From Kiritimatiellales bacterium (GTDB lineage Bacteria; Verrucomicrobiota; Kiritimatiellia; Kiritimatiellales; Tichowtungiaceae), in contig JBBADV010000004.1 in NCBI GenBank assembly GCA_041656295.1, positions 1 through 52,500 on the forward strand: a DNA stretch of 52,500 nucleotides, written 5' to 3'. Shown here in pieces: positions 1 through 8,621 of this stretch; the first letter of the stretch is position 1; each line of letters starts with the position of its first letter. The translations under genes and the position numbers were made by a program. The notes under the pieces were generated by a model. That model was not told the DNA's origin and did not search any database. It worked only from the letters and a program-made list of their open reading frames with translations.

Positions 1-79
1 TAAAAAACAGGCCGGGAAAACCGCCGCTTGACAAACCATAACGAAAGAACTACCCCATGCCCGTCAACGATCAAAAATC

Positions 80-102
80 AGCACCCCTTCGGTGTCTTTT
101 TT
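80..102. terminator. Short hairpin with T-run, possible terminator
   Basis: A short stem (GCACC/GGTGT with a CCTTC loop) is followed by a run of six T on the plus strand and preceded by an A-rich stretch. It could end a plus-strand gene lying before the window, or the minus-strand radical SAM gene that ends at 124. The stem is only 4-5 bp, so the call is weak. Nothing else is visible in bases 1-123. Confidence 0.35.
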
Positions 103-123
103 ATATGAGGCAATACGCTATTG

Positions 124-1623
124 CTACGTTTTTCTCGTTTGCCGTTCCATGCCTTTCAGTGACGCACCGGAATTGTTCAGATCGCGGTCAATGGCGCGGC
201 GAACAGTGCTGGAGTCAAGCTTGCGCCTGCCGGTTAAAAATTTTTCAAGCAGTCCGGCGAGTTTAACCGGCGCAATGCCCATCGACGAGCCGGTGCGTTT
301 ATAGAGCCATTCGCTCCATTCCATGAACGCCGCAAAAACTGCCGGCTGTTTTTTCCAGATCAGCGGCGCGGCATGCGGGAAACGCCCATTGTTCACCGTG
401 ATGTCCCAGAAGCGCGCGAAGCGCCGGATTTCCTGCAGTTCAACAAAACTGAGTGTGGCGGTTTGCAGCACATCGTACGGCGGTGCGGTATTATAAACCA
501 TCTGCCATTTGACATCGTGCCGTGCAATCGGTGCCCCGTGCAGTTTTTTAAGAATGCCGAGTTGAATTTCCTGCGGTCCGCAGGCATGCAGGCGGTCAAA
601 ACCGCCGGCGATGCTTGCGAATGTTTCGCCGGGCAGTCCGGCGATTAAATCGGCGTGCAGATGCACGGAGTTCATGGCCGCGAGTTTGCGGATATTCTGT
701 TCAATTTTCCCGGCGTTGAAGCGCCGGTGAATCCGTTCGGCAACTTCAGCGTTAAAGGTTTGCACACCGGTTTCAAGTTGAAAGAATCCCGCCGGCGCAC
801 CGGAGAGAATTTTTTCAAGCGCCGGCGGCAGAATTTCCGGTTCCCATTCAAGGTGCAGCATCATGCCGGCCTGCTGGCGTTCAAGAAAGAAATTCAATAC
901 AGCGGCGGCATGCGCAGTGTTGATATTAAAACTGCGGTCGATGAACTTAAAAATACGCGCGCCGCGTGCGATCAGTTTTTCAAACGCCGGGAAAATACGC
1001 GCCGGCGGGAAAAAACGGACAGTCTGGTCGAGTGCGGATAGACAGTATTCACAGCCGAACGGACAGCCGCGTGAGGTTTCAACATAGATCCGGCGGTGCG
1101 CAATATCATCATCCGTGTATTCATCGTACGGCAGAGCAGTTTTTTTCAAGTCCGCCGGCGCACCGGAAATTATCTTCGGCGGACGGCGCGGGGCAGACAT
1201 TCCTGTCTGCCCGGAGCAGACAGGAATGTCTGCTCCACAGTTCAGAATATCGCGGCAGAATGTTTCAATGTAGGGCTCACCTTCACCGCGCAACAGATGG
1301 TCGGTGAGAGCAATGAGCAGCGAATCGGAATTATCATAGCAGACTTCAGGTCCGCCGATGGCAATTTTTATTTCGGGATGAACGCGCCGGATGATGGCAG
1401 CGGTTTCGTAAACGATGATGCGGTTCCAGATATAGACGCTGAAGAGAATGAGTCTCGGTTTTTCTGCCAGCAGTTTTTCGGCGGCGATGTGCGGTGAAAT
1501 GCGGTTGTCAAATTCGATGATTGCAGACGAATCGTGCAGTGCGCCGAGGTTTGCACGCAGACAGCGCAGGGAGAGTGATGTGTGGGAATAGCGCGCGTTG
1601 AATGTTGTGAAAAGGATATCCAT
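124..1623 (-). CDS. B12-binding domain / radical SAM protein (DUF4080-type)
   Basis: A 499-residue protein. Residues 1 to about 130 have the look of a cobalamin-binding domain (LFSVYIWN, IAIGGPEV, GEGEPYIETF). A radical SAM domain follows, with the cluster motif CPFGCEYC giving C187, C191 and C194. The C-terminal 100 residues match the extension found in the B12-binding/radical SAM/DUF4080 group. Known members bind a 4Fe-4S cluster and S-adenosylmethionine, but the substrate of this subgroup is not established. Residues about 129-146 are encoded by a palindromic repeat and look like an in-frame insertion in the linker between the two domains. The start codon ATG at 1623 lies 9 bp after the stop of a cutA remnant on the same strand. 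Confidence 0.88.
   Translation of the reverse strand: MDILFTTFNARYSHTSLSLRCLRANLGALHDSSAIIEFDNRISPHIAAEKLLAEKPRLILFSVYIWNRIIVYETAAIIRRVHPEIKIAIGGPEVCYDNSDSLLIALTDHLLRGEGEPYIETFCRDILNCGADIPVCSGQTGMSAPRRPPKIISGAPADLKKTALPYDEYTDDDIAHRRIYVETSRGCPFGCEYCLSALDQTVRFFPPARIFPAFEKLIARGARIFKFIDRSFNINTAHAAAVLNFFLERQQAGMMLHLEWEPEILPPALEKILSGAPAGFFQLETGVQTFNAEVAERIHRRFNAGKIEQNIRKLAAMNSVHLHADLIAGLPGETFASIAGGFDRLHACGPQEIQLGILKKLHGAPIARHDVKWQMVYNTAPPYDVLQTATLSFVELQEIRRFARFWDITVNNGRFPHAAPLIWKKQPAVFAAFMEWSEWLYKRTGSSMGIAPVKLAGLLEKFLTGRRKLDSSTVRRAIDRDLNNSGASLKGMERQTRKT
1191..1236. repeat. Tandem palindromic repeat inside the radical SAM gene
   Basis: Two perfect hairpins lie back to back: GGGCAGACA/TGTCTGCCC with loop TTCC (1191-1212), and GGAGCAGACA/TGTCTGCTCC with loop GGAA (1213-1236). 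The core of the second is the reverse complement of the first, so the arms can also cross-pair. The unit is in frame within the gene and encodes about 16 residues in the interdomain linker. A one-hairpin relative forms the terminator at 12198-12225. Confidence 0.8.
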
Positions 1624-1632
1624 GGTTTGATC

Positions 1633-1743
1633 TTAAGGCCTTTGACAGTTTTTCTGAATCCATTCGAGAAAATCCGGATGGCCGGATTCGACCGGCAGAA
1701 TGAGAATACAGGGGCATTCATAAGGATGGGAGTGCATCGCCAT
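1633..1743 (-). pseudogene. cutA: 5'-truncated cutA remnant (C-terminal 36 codons)
   Basis: The open frame reads MAMHSHPYECPCILILP then VESGHPDFLEWIQKNC. This matches the C-terminal third of the CutA1 family (HPYExPxIxxLPIxxGxxxYLxWI). CutA1 proteins are about 105-115 residues trimers, and the N-terminal two thirds are missing. A stop codon lies six codons upstream of the first ATG, and the DNA before it (1744-1870) is AT-rich with no CutA-like sequence in any frame I read. The remnant ends 9 bp before the radical SAM gene, so it may mark where a deletion joined that gene to a new upstream region. A short expressed peptide cannot be excluded. Confidence 0.72.
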
Positions 1744-2004
1744 AGAGCAGTTAGATGATAGTTAAATTCTTATTTTTATTGGGTTCAATCCTTTCAAAAT
1801 ATCCTTATTTTTCCAGTTTTTTTATTAAAAAAAGCGTTTTTCTTAAAATCCAAATTTTTTCTCGACGTTTCATATCAAGGCCATTTAGACAATTTGAATA
1901 AAGTTATGAAAACTGAAGTCCGGGGACTGCGAACACCGGGTTGGCCAGTACGATCAGTTTGTATACGCTGATCATGAGCACAGCTTATATCCGCGATCGC
2001 GGAA

Positions 2005-3192
2005 TTAATTAAAAAATGTTCGGCAGCGGAATTTTGGACGGATGAGCAGCAGTGCGCCGGCGGAAATGAGCAGGGGAATTGCTGCGAATAAGAAAACTGT
2101 ATGTGCCGGAACACGGGCGAACAGCAGATTCATGATACTTGGCGCCGCCACATAACCGACGGCTCCCGCCGCAATGGTTGTACCGAGTACTGTACCGGAA
2201 TAACCGGTGTTTTCCGCTGCGGAAATGCTTACAATCATCGGCCAGGTTCCAGAAATGGCGATACCGGTGAATGTAAACATAACCATACTGATAAGCCAGC
2301 TGTGTGCCGCCGGTTGCAGACCGAGTGTAACCGCCGCCAGCAGCAGCAATGTGATGGTCAGCGGAATATGCGGGATGCGCTCAGGAATGGCGGCGCAGGC
2401 CCACCGTCCGAGCAGCATACTGAGCCAGAAAATGGATAAAAACGAGATGGCCCGGTGTTCCGGCGCGTGATGGACGGTCTGCAGATACGCATTGGCGTAA
2501 ATAATAATGCAAGCTTCCGTCAGCACAGAAAAAAACAGCGCACAGCAGGGCAGCAGGAATGATTTTCGTTTTGCAATGATGCCGAGCGCGGCGGGATGGA
2601 TCCGTTCATCCTGTGCCGGCGCCGGCAGTTTTGTGCACGTGAAAAGCACCGTCAGCAGAGCAGATATTATCGCCACGCCGATAAAATAAATCCGCCAGCT
2701 CATGCCGAGCGGCAGCAGCCAGCTCATCAGCGCCGGTCCCGCAATGGCGCCGGCACAGAAAACGATCTGTGAGAGATTCATAAAAAAGCGCCGGCGTTCC
2801 GGGTACAGATCGGAGAGTACCGTAGTACTCATGCTTTCAATTACGCCGCCGCCCATGCCCATCAGAATTCCGCCGGTGATTGCCATATTCAAGTTCACTG
2901 AGGCAGTCCATGAACCGGCGCCGGCGAGCAGCAGGATGCCGGCGGCCGACAAAACGGCTTTTTTCCCGATGTAATCCGCCAGAATCCCGCAGACAACCGC
3001 CGCCAGCAGATAACCGCAGAATTGAAACGCCGCGACCTGTGCCAGTGTTCCGGCGTGAACCTGCAGCGCATCCGCCGCCCGCAGCAGTACAACCGGCAGT
3101 GCATTTGATGCAAATGCAAATACGAACAGGGATAACAGGGCTGCTGCTGTGGCAAACTTCAGGTCGCCGGATTTCAATTGTTTCATACGCAT
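2005..3192 (-). CDS. Major facilitator superfamily transporter
   Basis: A 395-residue, strongly hydrophobic protein with about 12 membrane segments. It has the MFS loop 2-3 signature in the form CGILADYIGKKAV (near residue 75) and a glycine-rich GGILMGMGGGVIES segment in the first half. Substrate cannot be read from the sequence. The start used here, ATG at 3192, overlaps the stop of the small upstream ORF in a TGATG arrangement, and AAGGA lies about 14 bases upstream; a TTG at 3195 is an alternative. The coupling suggests the two are translated together. The gene is divergent from the alkaline phosphatase gene at 3528. The 260 bp after its 3' end (1744-2004) show no gene; a 12-bp palindrome CCGCGATCGCGG lies near 1991. 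Confidence 0.85.
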   Translation of the reverse strand: MRMKQLKSGDLKFATAAALLSLFVFAFASNALPVVLLRAADALQVHAGTLAQVAAFQFCGYLLAAVVCGILADYIGKKAVLSAAGILLLAGAGSWTASVNLNMAITGGILMGMGGGVIESMSTTVLSDLYPERRRFFMNLSQIVFCAGAIAGPALMSWLLPLGMSWRIYFIGVAIISALLTVLFTCTKLPAPAQDERIHPAALGIIAKRKSFLLPCCALFFSVLTEACIIIYANAYLQTVHHAPEHRAISFLSIFWLSMLLGRWACAAIPERIPHIPLTITLLLLAAVTLGLQPAAHSWLISMVMFTFTGIAISGTWPMIVSISAAENTGYSGTVLGTTIAAGAVGYVAAPSIMNLLFARVPAHTVFLFAAIPLLISAGALLLIRPKFRCRTFFN

Positions 3193-3365
3193 CAAGCTAC
3201 GATACTTCCTTTTTCCCGGGAAGCAGGAATAATTTCTATAATTAGTTTAACAGTATACCTGCGAAATTGATCGTCCGGGTCCAGGTTGAACTGATGGATC
3301 TGTTTTTCCGCATTAAAAATGCTGCCGATGCCGGGCGTCAGCTGGTCATGATTATTGATTTTCAA
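3192..3365 (-). CDS. Small ORF of 57 codons coupled to the MFS gene
   Basis: An open frame runs from a TTG at 3365 to a TGA at 3192 and contains peptides such as HDQLTPGIGSIFNAEKQIH, FNLDPDDQFRRYTVKL and IIEIIPASREKGSIVA. The composition looks protein-like and the stop overlaps the MFS start codon (TGATG). An in-frame stop lies just two codons before the TTG. I do not recognise the family. It could be a short genuine gene, or the 3' remnant of a longer gene that once preceded the transporter. No good ribosome binding site is visible before the TTG, which favours the remnant view. Confidence 0.4.
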   Translation of the reverse strand: MKINNHDQLTPGIGSIFNAEKQIHQFNLDPDDQFRRYTVKLIIEIIPASREKGSIVA

Positions 3366-3527
3366 TCTTCACGATGCCGGAAAATATGCAATTAACCTTT
3401 TATCCGGCGTTTGCAACCCATCCGCGTGTCCAAAAAAAAGGAGATAAATTAGACAGTTTATATTTTTGCATTAACCGGCATTTTTCTTGAAAAATAAGTG
3501 CCGTAAAACTGATACAGGAGAAAGAGA

Positions 3528-5990
3528 ATGCGATTTAAAACCAAAACAGGAATTTTTAAAAAATTTTTACTGATATTTCTGTTCGCCGGCTTTGGGTTCG
3601 GTCAGACCCCGAAATATGTATTTCTGATGATCGGCGACGGGATGAGCGGTTCACACCGGAGACTGTTTCACGATCAGTTTGGGCCGATGACGCTGGGCAC
3701 GTTTGAAAAATCAATTCTAACCGGCACGGATAACGTGCAGGGAAAGACAACGGATTCGGCAGCATCCGGTACAGCACTGGCTTGCGGTATTAAGACCTGC
3801 AATGGTGCGATTGGGATGAATGCGGATAAGGTTCCGGTGACGGGTCTGGCGAAAATTCTGCAAAATCGCGGCTATAAAATCGGCATCATTTCATCGGTGG
3901 GTATTAATGATGCAACGCCGGCGGCGCACTACGGCAACCGCGAACACCGCTCGCTGCACGCCGGGCTGCTTTCCGACATGGCGGCGAGTAACTTTGATTT
4001 TTTCGGCATCAGTTCGGTACTTTATCCAAAAGGTTATACGGAAGCGATGTTTGAGGCGCGGATGCGGCGCAGCGGCTATGAGTTTTGTCGCGGAGCCGAA
4101 TTATTCAACTTAGATCCGGCGAAAAAGAACGCGGTGATGTCGTCGATGGATCCGGACTGGCCGGCGCAGACACGTAACGGGCCGTCGCTGGCGGAGTATA
4201 CGCGCGAAGCGGCGAAGCTGCTGAAAAACGATATCGGCTTTTTTATGATGGTTGAAGGCGGTGCAATCGACCATCGTGCGCACAATAATGATTCCGCCGG
4301 AATTATCCGTGAAATGGCGGAGTTTGACCTGGCAGTAGCCGCGGCGGTTGAATTTTATAATCAGTATCCGGCTGAAACGCTCGTTGTGGTTACCGCAGAT
4401 CACGATACCGGCGGAATTATTTTTGAAGAGGATAAATCCGCCGCGCCGGGATTTTGGACAAGCCAGACGATGAAGCTGCTGGATATGGAGCCGGTGATGG
4501 AGCAGATGAAAAACTCCGGCGCCGGACTCGATGCGCTGGTTGAGTGGTGCGTGAAAAACACCGGACTTGAAGACCTGACCGCTGACGAAACGGCGCGCAT
4601 CATGCAGGCGGCGAATTATTACGTGCATGGCGGACTGACTGCTGAAGATAAAATGACCGGCTACGGCCGGTATAATCCGCTGGCGGTGGAAGTAATGCGC
4701 GTGCGCGATACGCGCAACGGTTTCCGCTTTACAACGTTCGGCCACACCAGCCGGAAAATAATTACGAACGCCAAAGGCTCCGGCGCCGGATTGTTTACTG
4801 AACCGCTGGAAAACAGTGATATTCCGCACCGGATTGCAACCGCAATGCTCGGCCGTAACGACGAATTAATTTCCGGCGCAAAAACAATACCGTTTCCGCC
4901 GAACGAAGCGATGGATTATATTGCATTGCAAAGCGCAACGCCGGAATCGCTCATGCTCCGTGCCGGACTGATGAGCGAGCAGAATCTGAGATTCACGCTG
5001 TCGGCGGGAGAAAACGTTGTTGAGCAGAAAGAATTTTACGGCGCATCCGGCCGGATCATATTTTCGGATTTAACGCCGGATACAGACTATACAGTTCGCT
5101 GCGAATCCGGCGCCGGAAAAGTACAAAAACTGACCGCGCGCACTTTAAAACAGCCTGCCGGAAAAAAACTGATGAGCCTTGCGATTATCAGCGACCCGCA
5201 CGTTTCACTTTTTCCGGATAATCCGGCAAGTCGTATGCACTCGCTCAGCGTCGATATTCTGACCGGTATTGTAAACGACCTTAACCAGTCCGGTTGTGAA
5301 CTGCTGCTGCTGCCCGGCGATCTGACCGATAAAAGCCGGGAGGAGGAACTCGAAGCGGTTGAAAACGTGCTGTCCGGCGCCCGAATGCCGTTGATTGCGA
5401 CGAAAGGAAATCACGATCAGGCCGAGGGCGGATTTGCCGAAAAATGGGAACAGCTGTTCGGCGCGCCCGCCGGAATAAAAACCATTTCCGGCATACAGTT
5501 TGTATGGCTGGATACGAATGACGGCAGACTGAACAAACCGTGGAACGCCGGTGTGATCAAGCAGCTCGACGAAACCAAACCGGCCGTCATTATTTCGCAT
5601 TATCAGTTAGTGCCGGACAAAGCGATTGCGCCGCGCGATGCCGATGCCGGAATCCATGACGCAAAAAATTTCCGGTGCCGTTCAATGCTCAAAAAAATCG
5701 CACGCAGCAGATCGATCATTTATGTCGGCCACAAAAACATTGCGAGTATTGCCATGCTCGGCAACGCACCGCAGTTTAACTGTCCGCAAACCACTCAGTT
5801 TCCGAACGGCTACCTGGCTGCCGAAATTTATGAATCAGGAATCCAGCAGTGGTTTGTTCCGGGTACGGATCCGTACCGCGAAGAATATTCGCGGCGGCTG
5901 GATTCTTCGAGTCAGCGGACGGAGACACCGTTCCGCGATGCAAATTCATTTACGGTCTGGAACCGGTTCGTTCCGTGGCCGAAAAATTAA
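3528..5990 (+). CDS. Secreted alkaline phosphatase fused to calcineurin-like phosphoesterase
   Basis: An 820-residue protein with an N-terminal signal peptide (KKFLLIFLFAGFGFG, cleavage near residue 25). Residues 28 to about 445 are an alkaline phosphatase: MIGDGMS with metal ligand D37, TDSAASGTA with nucleophile S77, EGGAIDHRAH with E243, D248 and H252, TADHDTGG with D291 and H292, and H405 in FGHTS. A short beta domain (about 465-540) links to a calcineurin-like phosphoesterase: ISDPH (D555, H557), GDLTD (D597), GNHD (N627, H628), ISH (H690) and GH (H734). All core residues of both enzymes are present, so both are probably active. The likely role is periplasmic release of phosphate from mono- and diesters. 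AGGAG lies about 9 bases before the ATG. Two sugar-dehydrogenase-like genes follow on the same strand. Confidence 0.93.
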   Translation: MRFKTKTGIFKKFLLIFLFAGFGFGQTPKYVFLMIGDGMSGSHRRLFHDQFGPMTLGTFEKSILTGTDNVQGKTTDSAASGTALACGIKTCNGAIGMNADKVPVTGLAKILQNRGYKIGIISSVGINDATPAAHYGNREHRSLHAGLLSDMAASNFDFFGISSVLYPKGYTEAMFEARMRRSGYEFCRGAELFNLDPAKKNAVMSSMDPDWPAQTRNGPSLAEYTREAAKLLKNDIGFFMMVEGGAIDHRAHNNDSAGIIREMAEFDLAVAAAVEFYNQYPAETLVVVTADHDTGGIIFEEDKSAAPGFWTSQTMKLLDMEPVMEQMKNSGAGLDALVEWCVKNTGLEDLTADETARIMQAANYYVHGGLTAEDKMTGYGRYNPLAVEVMRVRDTRNGFRFTTFGHTSRKIITNAKGSGAGLFTEPLENSDIPHRIATAMLGRNDELISGAKTIPFPPNEAMDYIALQSATPESLMLRAGLMSEQNLRFTLSAGENVVEQKEFYGASGRIIFSDLTPDTDYTVRCESGAGKVQKLTARTLKQPAGKKLMSLAIISDPHVSLFPDNPASRMHSLSVDILTGIVNDLNQSGCELLLLPGDLTDKSREEELEAVENVLSGARMPLIATKGNHDQAEGGFAEKWEQLFGAPAGIKTISGIQFVWLDTNDGRLNKPWNAGVIKQLDETKPAVIISHYQLVPDKAIAPRDADAGIHDAKNFRCRSMLKKIARSRSIIYVGHKNIASIAMLGNAPQFNCPQTTQFPNGYLAAEIYESGIQQWFVPGTDPYREEYSRRLDSSSQRTETPFRDANSFTVWNRFVPWPKN

Positions 5991-6002
5991 TTTTTAGCAG
6001 TT

Positions 6003-6998
6003 ATGAAAAATGTTGTGTTTATCGGCGGATGGGGGCACTGGTTTGAGGCGGCGAATGAATTCAGCGTGTGCAGCGATGTCTGTTTTTCCGGCGCCGCGCC
6101 GGCGTATGCCGGTGAAGAACTTTCCGGTGTGGTGAACCATCCGGCGCTTGCCGGAATTCCGGTGTTTAACAGTGCCGATGAGTTGTTTAAAAACGTGGCG
6201 GCGGATATTGCAGTGATCAGCACGCGCCCCGGAAATATTGCGGCGACAGTGATTTGTGCGGCGGATGCCGGGTGTGATGTGATCGCCGAAAAACCGGTCG
6301 GGATCACGTTCGATGAAGTGGATGCGGTGGAGACGGCGCTTAAAAAAAATAACGTGCGTTTGATGGCGATGTTTTCAATGCGCGCCGATCCGGTTTTTCA
6401 AACCGCGAAACGGCTGGTGAACGAAGGCGCCATTGGAATGCCGGTGCTGGTGAATGCGCGCAAGTCGTATAAATTCGGCGATGAAACAAAACGTCCGGAC
6501 TGGTTCGGTGAACGTGCTGTTTACGGCGGAACATTTCCATGGGTCGGCATTCATGCGCTGGATATCATCCGTTTTACGACCGGTTTGAAAATGACACAGG
6601 TCGCGGCGCTGCAGAATAATTTTATACATCCGGCACTGCCGGCATGCGAAGATTCATGTGCCGGGCTTTTTATGCTGAGTAACGGCGCACCGGCAACGGT
6701 AAGCATAGATTATTTCCGTCCGGCGTCTGCCGGAACGCATGGCGACGACTGGGTACGGATTGTCGGCACCGGCGGAATTATTGAAGCGCGCTCAAATGAA
6801 ACCAGCGTTACTCTTTTGAAAGACGGAAAAACTCCGGAACCGGTTGAACTGGATATTCCGGCGCCGCTGTATCTGCCTTTTATCGAAAACAAAAATGCGC
6901 TGACGAATACGGCCGATGCACTTGAACTGACTCGCGCCGGATTATGCGCGCGGCAATCGGCGGATGAGCAGAAAATTATTAATATCAATAAACAATGA
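6003..6998 (+). CDS. Gfo/Idh/MocA family oxidoreductase
   Basis: A 331-residue protein with an N-terminal Rossmann strand (NVVFIGGWGHW), followed by the family marker AEKPVG at about residue 98 and the C-terminal alpha/beta domain typical of these NAD(P)-dependent sugar dehydrogenases. The dinucleotide loop reads GGWGHW rather than the usual GxGxxG, which may weaken or alter cofactor binding. Substrate is unknown; family members oxidise or epimerise sugars and inositols. The start lies 12 bp after the phosphatase stop, so the two genes are probably co-transcribed. There is no clear ribosome binding site before the ATG. A second family member follows after 47 bp. Confidence 0.87.
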   Translation: MKNVVFIGGWGHWFEAANEFSVCSDVCFSGAAPAYAGEELSGVVNHPALAGIPVFNSADELFKNVAADIAVISTRPGNIAATVICAADAGCDVIAEKPVGITFDEVDAVETALKKNNVRLMAMFSMRADPVFQTAKRLVNEGAIGMPVLVNARKSYKFGDETKRPDWFGERAVYGGTFPWVGIHALDIIRFTTGLKMTQVAALQNNFIHPALPACEDSCAGLFMLSNGAPATVSIDYFRPASAGTHGDDWVRIVGTGGIIEARSNETSVTLLKDGKTPEPVELDIPAPLYLPFIENKNALTNTADALELTRAGLCARQSADEQKIININKQ

Positions 6999-7045
6999 CT
7001 GGATTTTCAGAACATTTTTAAAAATTAATAATGGAGCAATGAACA

Positions 7046-8329
7046 TTGAACATTAAAAATTTACCATTGAATATAGCCATGATCGGTTGCGGCGGATATT
7101 CCGGCACGCTGCGTTCTGCGATCAGTAAAATTCCGGAACTCGGGCGTCTGATCGCCGTGACCACCCGAAATGCGGAAAACGATGCCGCGCAGGAGTGTAC
7201 TGCTGCCGGGGTTGCGATATACAAGGATGTTGATGATCTGTTCAAACACATTACGCCGCAGACCTGTTCTGCGATTGTCATCCCGACCGGCATCGACAGC
7301 CATTTTGAATATACCAAAAGAGCGGTTGAAAACGGCTTCCATGTGATGCTGGAAAAACCGCCCGTCGCAACGGTTCAGGAACTGGATAAGCTGATCGAAC
7401 TGCAGCGGCATACCGGTAAGTGGATTTTTGTTAATTTCCAGCATCTGTTCACCTCGTCTACTGCTGAGATAAAAAACCGGGTGATGTCCGGTGAGTTCGG
7501 CCCTGTTAAAAGTGTGCATGCGCACGCGCTCTGGCGGCGTCCGGAAGAATATTTCCGGCGCAATGTGTGGAGCGGGAGACTGCGTATAAACGGCGGCTGG
7601 GTGCTGGACGGAACCGTTGGGAATCCGCTGGCACATTTGATGGCGGAGGCGCAGTATCTGGGGAATTCCGGCGCCGGTATGCTCGTGCCGGCAAGGATTC
7701 AGGCGGAGTTGTATCACGCAAACACAATTGAAAGCGAAGATACGAGCGCCGTTCGAATTCAGGCGGACAACGGAGTGAAACTGTTTTTTAGTGCCAGCCT
7801 GGCGACTGGAGAGTTTGGTACGACAGTCTGTGAAATCTATACCGAAAATGCGAAAATTACACTGACGGAATACCGGCTGGTCGATATTGAATTTAACGAT
7901 GGACGGAAAGAGTACCATGATTTTACAGAAAAAGATGACGGGGTGTTCAGTCGAACAGCGATGCTGAGCTCAATGATCCGCAGCATCAACGGCGAGCCTC
8001 CGTTGATCACAGTTGAAGAGTGCCGTCCGTTTATGCTGGCGTGGAACGGTGCGTTTGAATCAGCCGGCATTCCGTCGGCGATCGGCGCGGAGTTTATGAC
8101 GATTGAACAGCGGGGTCAAAGCACATTCCGGTGTATAAAAGACATTGCCGGCCATGTCAGAAAAATGGCCGGTGAAGGTCTTATGTTCTCCGAGGCCGGA
8201 ATTCCGTGGGCCAGCCCCGGGCAGCTCGTAGACATGCGGAATTATACGCACTTCCCTTCGCTCAATTACGGGTTGATCGAATTGGGAAAAATGCCGGCGT
8301 CCCGGCGTGGGCCGGAAAAAGATTCATAA
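7046..8329 (+). CDS. Gfo/Idh/MocA family oxidoreductase
   Basis: A 427-residue protein with Rossmann motif IAMIGCGGYSG, family motif EKPPVAT near residue 111, and a C-terminal domain containing HAHALWRRPEEYF and LDGTVGNPLAHL. It is probably a NAD(P)-dependent sugar or cyclitol dehydrogenase of unknown substrate. The start is uncertain. TTG at 7046 has GGAG nine bases upstream and is preferred. TTG at 7067 would give MNIAMIGCGG, which fits the first beta strand neatly but has no ribosome binding site. Upstream ATG codons run quickly into stops. The leader contains a duplicated GAACATT word like those of small intergenic repeats. Confidence 0.86.
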   Translation: MNIKNLPLNIAMIGCGGYSGTLRSAISKIPELGRLIAVTTRNAENDAAQECTAAGVAIYKDVDDLFKHITPQTCSAIVIPTGIDSHFEYTKRAVENGFHVMLEKPPVATVQELDKLIELQRHTGKWIFVNFQHLFTSSTAEIKNRVMSGEFGPVKSVHAHALWRRPEEYFRRNVWSGRLRINGGWVLDGTVGNPLAHLMAEAQYLGNSGAGMLVPARIQAELYHANTIESEDTSAVRIQADNGVKLFFSASLATGEFGTTVCEIYTENAKITLTEYRLVDIEFNDGRKEYHDFTEKDDGVFSRTAMLSSMIRSINGEPPLITVEECRPFMLAWNGAFESAGIPSAIGAEFMTIEQRGQSTFRCIKDIAGHVRKMAGEGLMFSEAGIPWASPGQLVDMRNYTHFPSLNYGLIELGKMPASRRGPEKDS

Positions 8330-8621
8330 AAAATCCGTATCGCCGGACATTTGTGGTTTTATCTGCGCACCGGAAATTTTGCAGGGAGATTTGGCGGCAA
8401 GGTATTATACCGGCTGTATTGCGGCATACATATCGCCGCTCGAAGCGACCTTGCGCAACGCAGTTCTTCATACCACTTGCCGGTCAGTTAATCGAATTGA
8501 GTATTTGTTTTGCGGCTTTTTTAAACCACTATCCTGCGGTCCGGTTGAAGCCGGGAGGCCTGCAACTGCTGCATAGGAAAATTTTACTTTTGTAATATCT
8601 GTTTTACAGTACAGTTTTTGA
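8330..8621 (+). other. Intergenic region before the LacI gene, no gene recognised
   Basis: 292 bp separate the dehydrogenase stop from the LacI start. The first two thirds have the GC-rich composition of coding DNA, and one frame reads peptides such as FFIPLAGQLIELS and NHYPAVRLKPGG, but I cannot match them to a family. The last 60 bp are AT-rich and contain CTGTTTTACAGTACAG just before the LacI start, a possible promoter or operator. This may be a decayed gene end plus the LacI promoter. Confidence 0.3.

Noticed and set aside
655..1497. Plus-strand open frames opposite the radical SAM gene
   Set aside because: They are antisense shadows rich in Arg and Cys with no ribosome sites or recognisable domains; the minus-strand frame has full family motifs.
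8330..8621. Possible decayed gene between the dehydrogenase and LacI genes
   Set aside because: Some frames look protein-like but I could not match any piece to a family, so it is listed only as an intergenic region.
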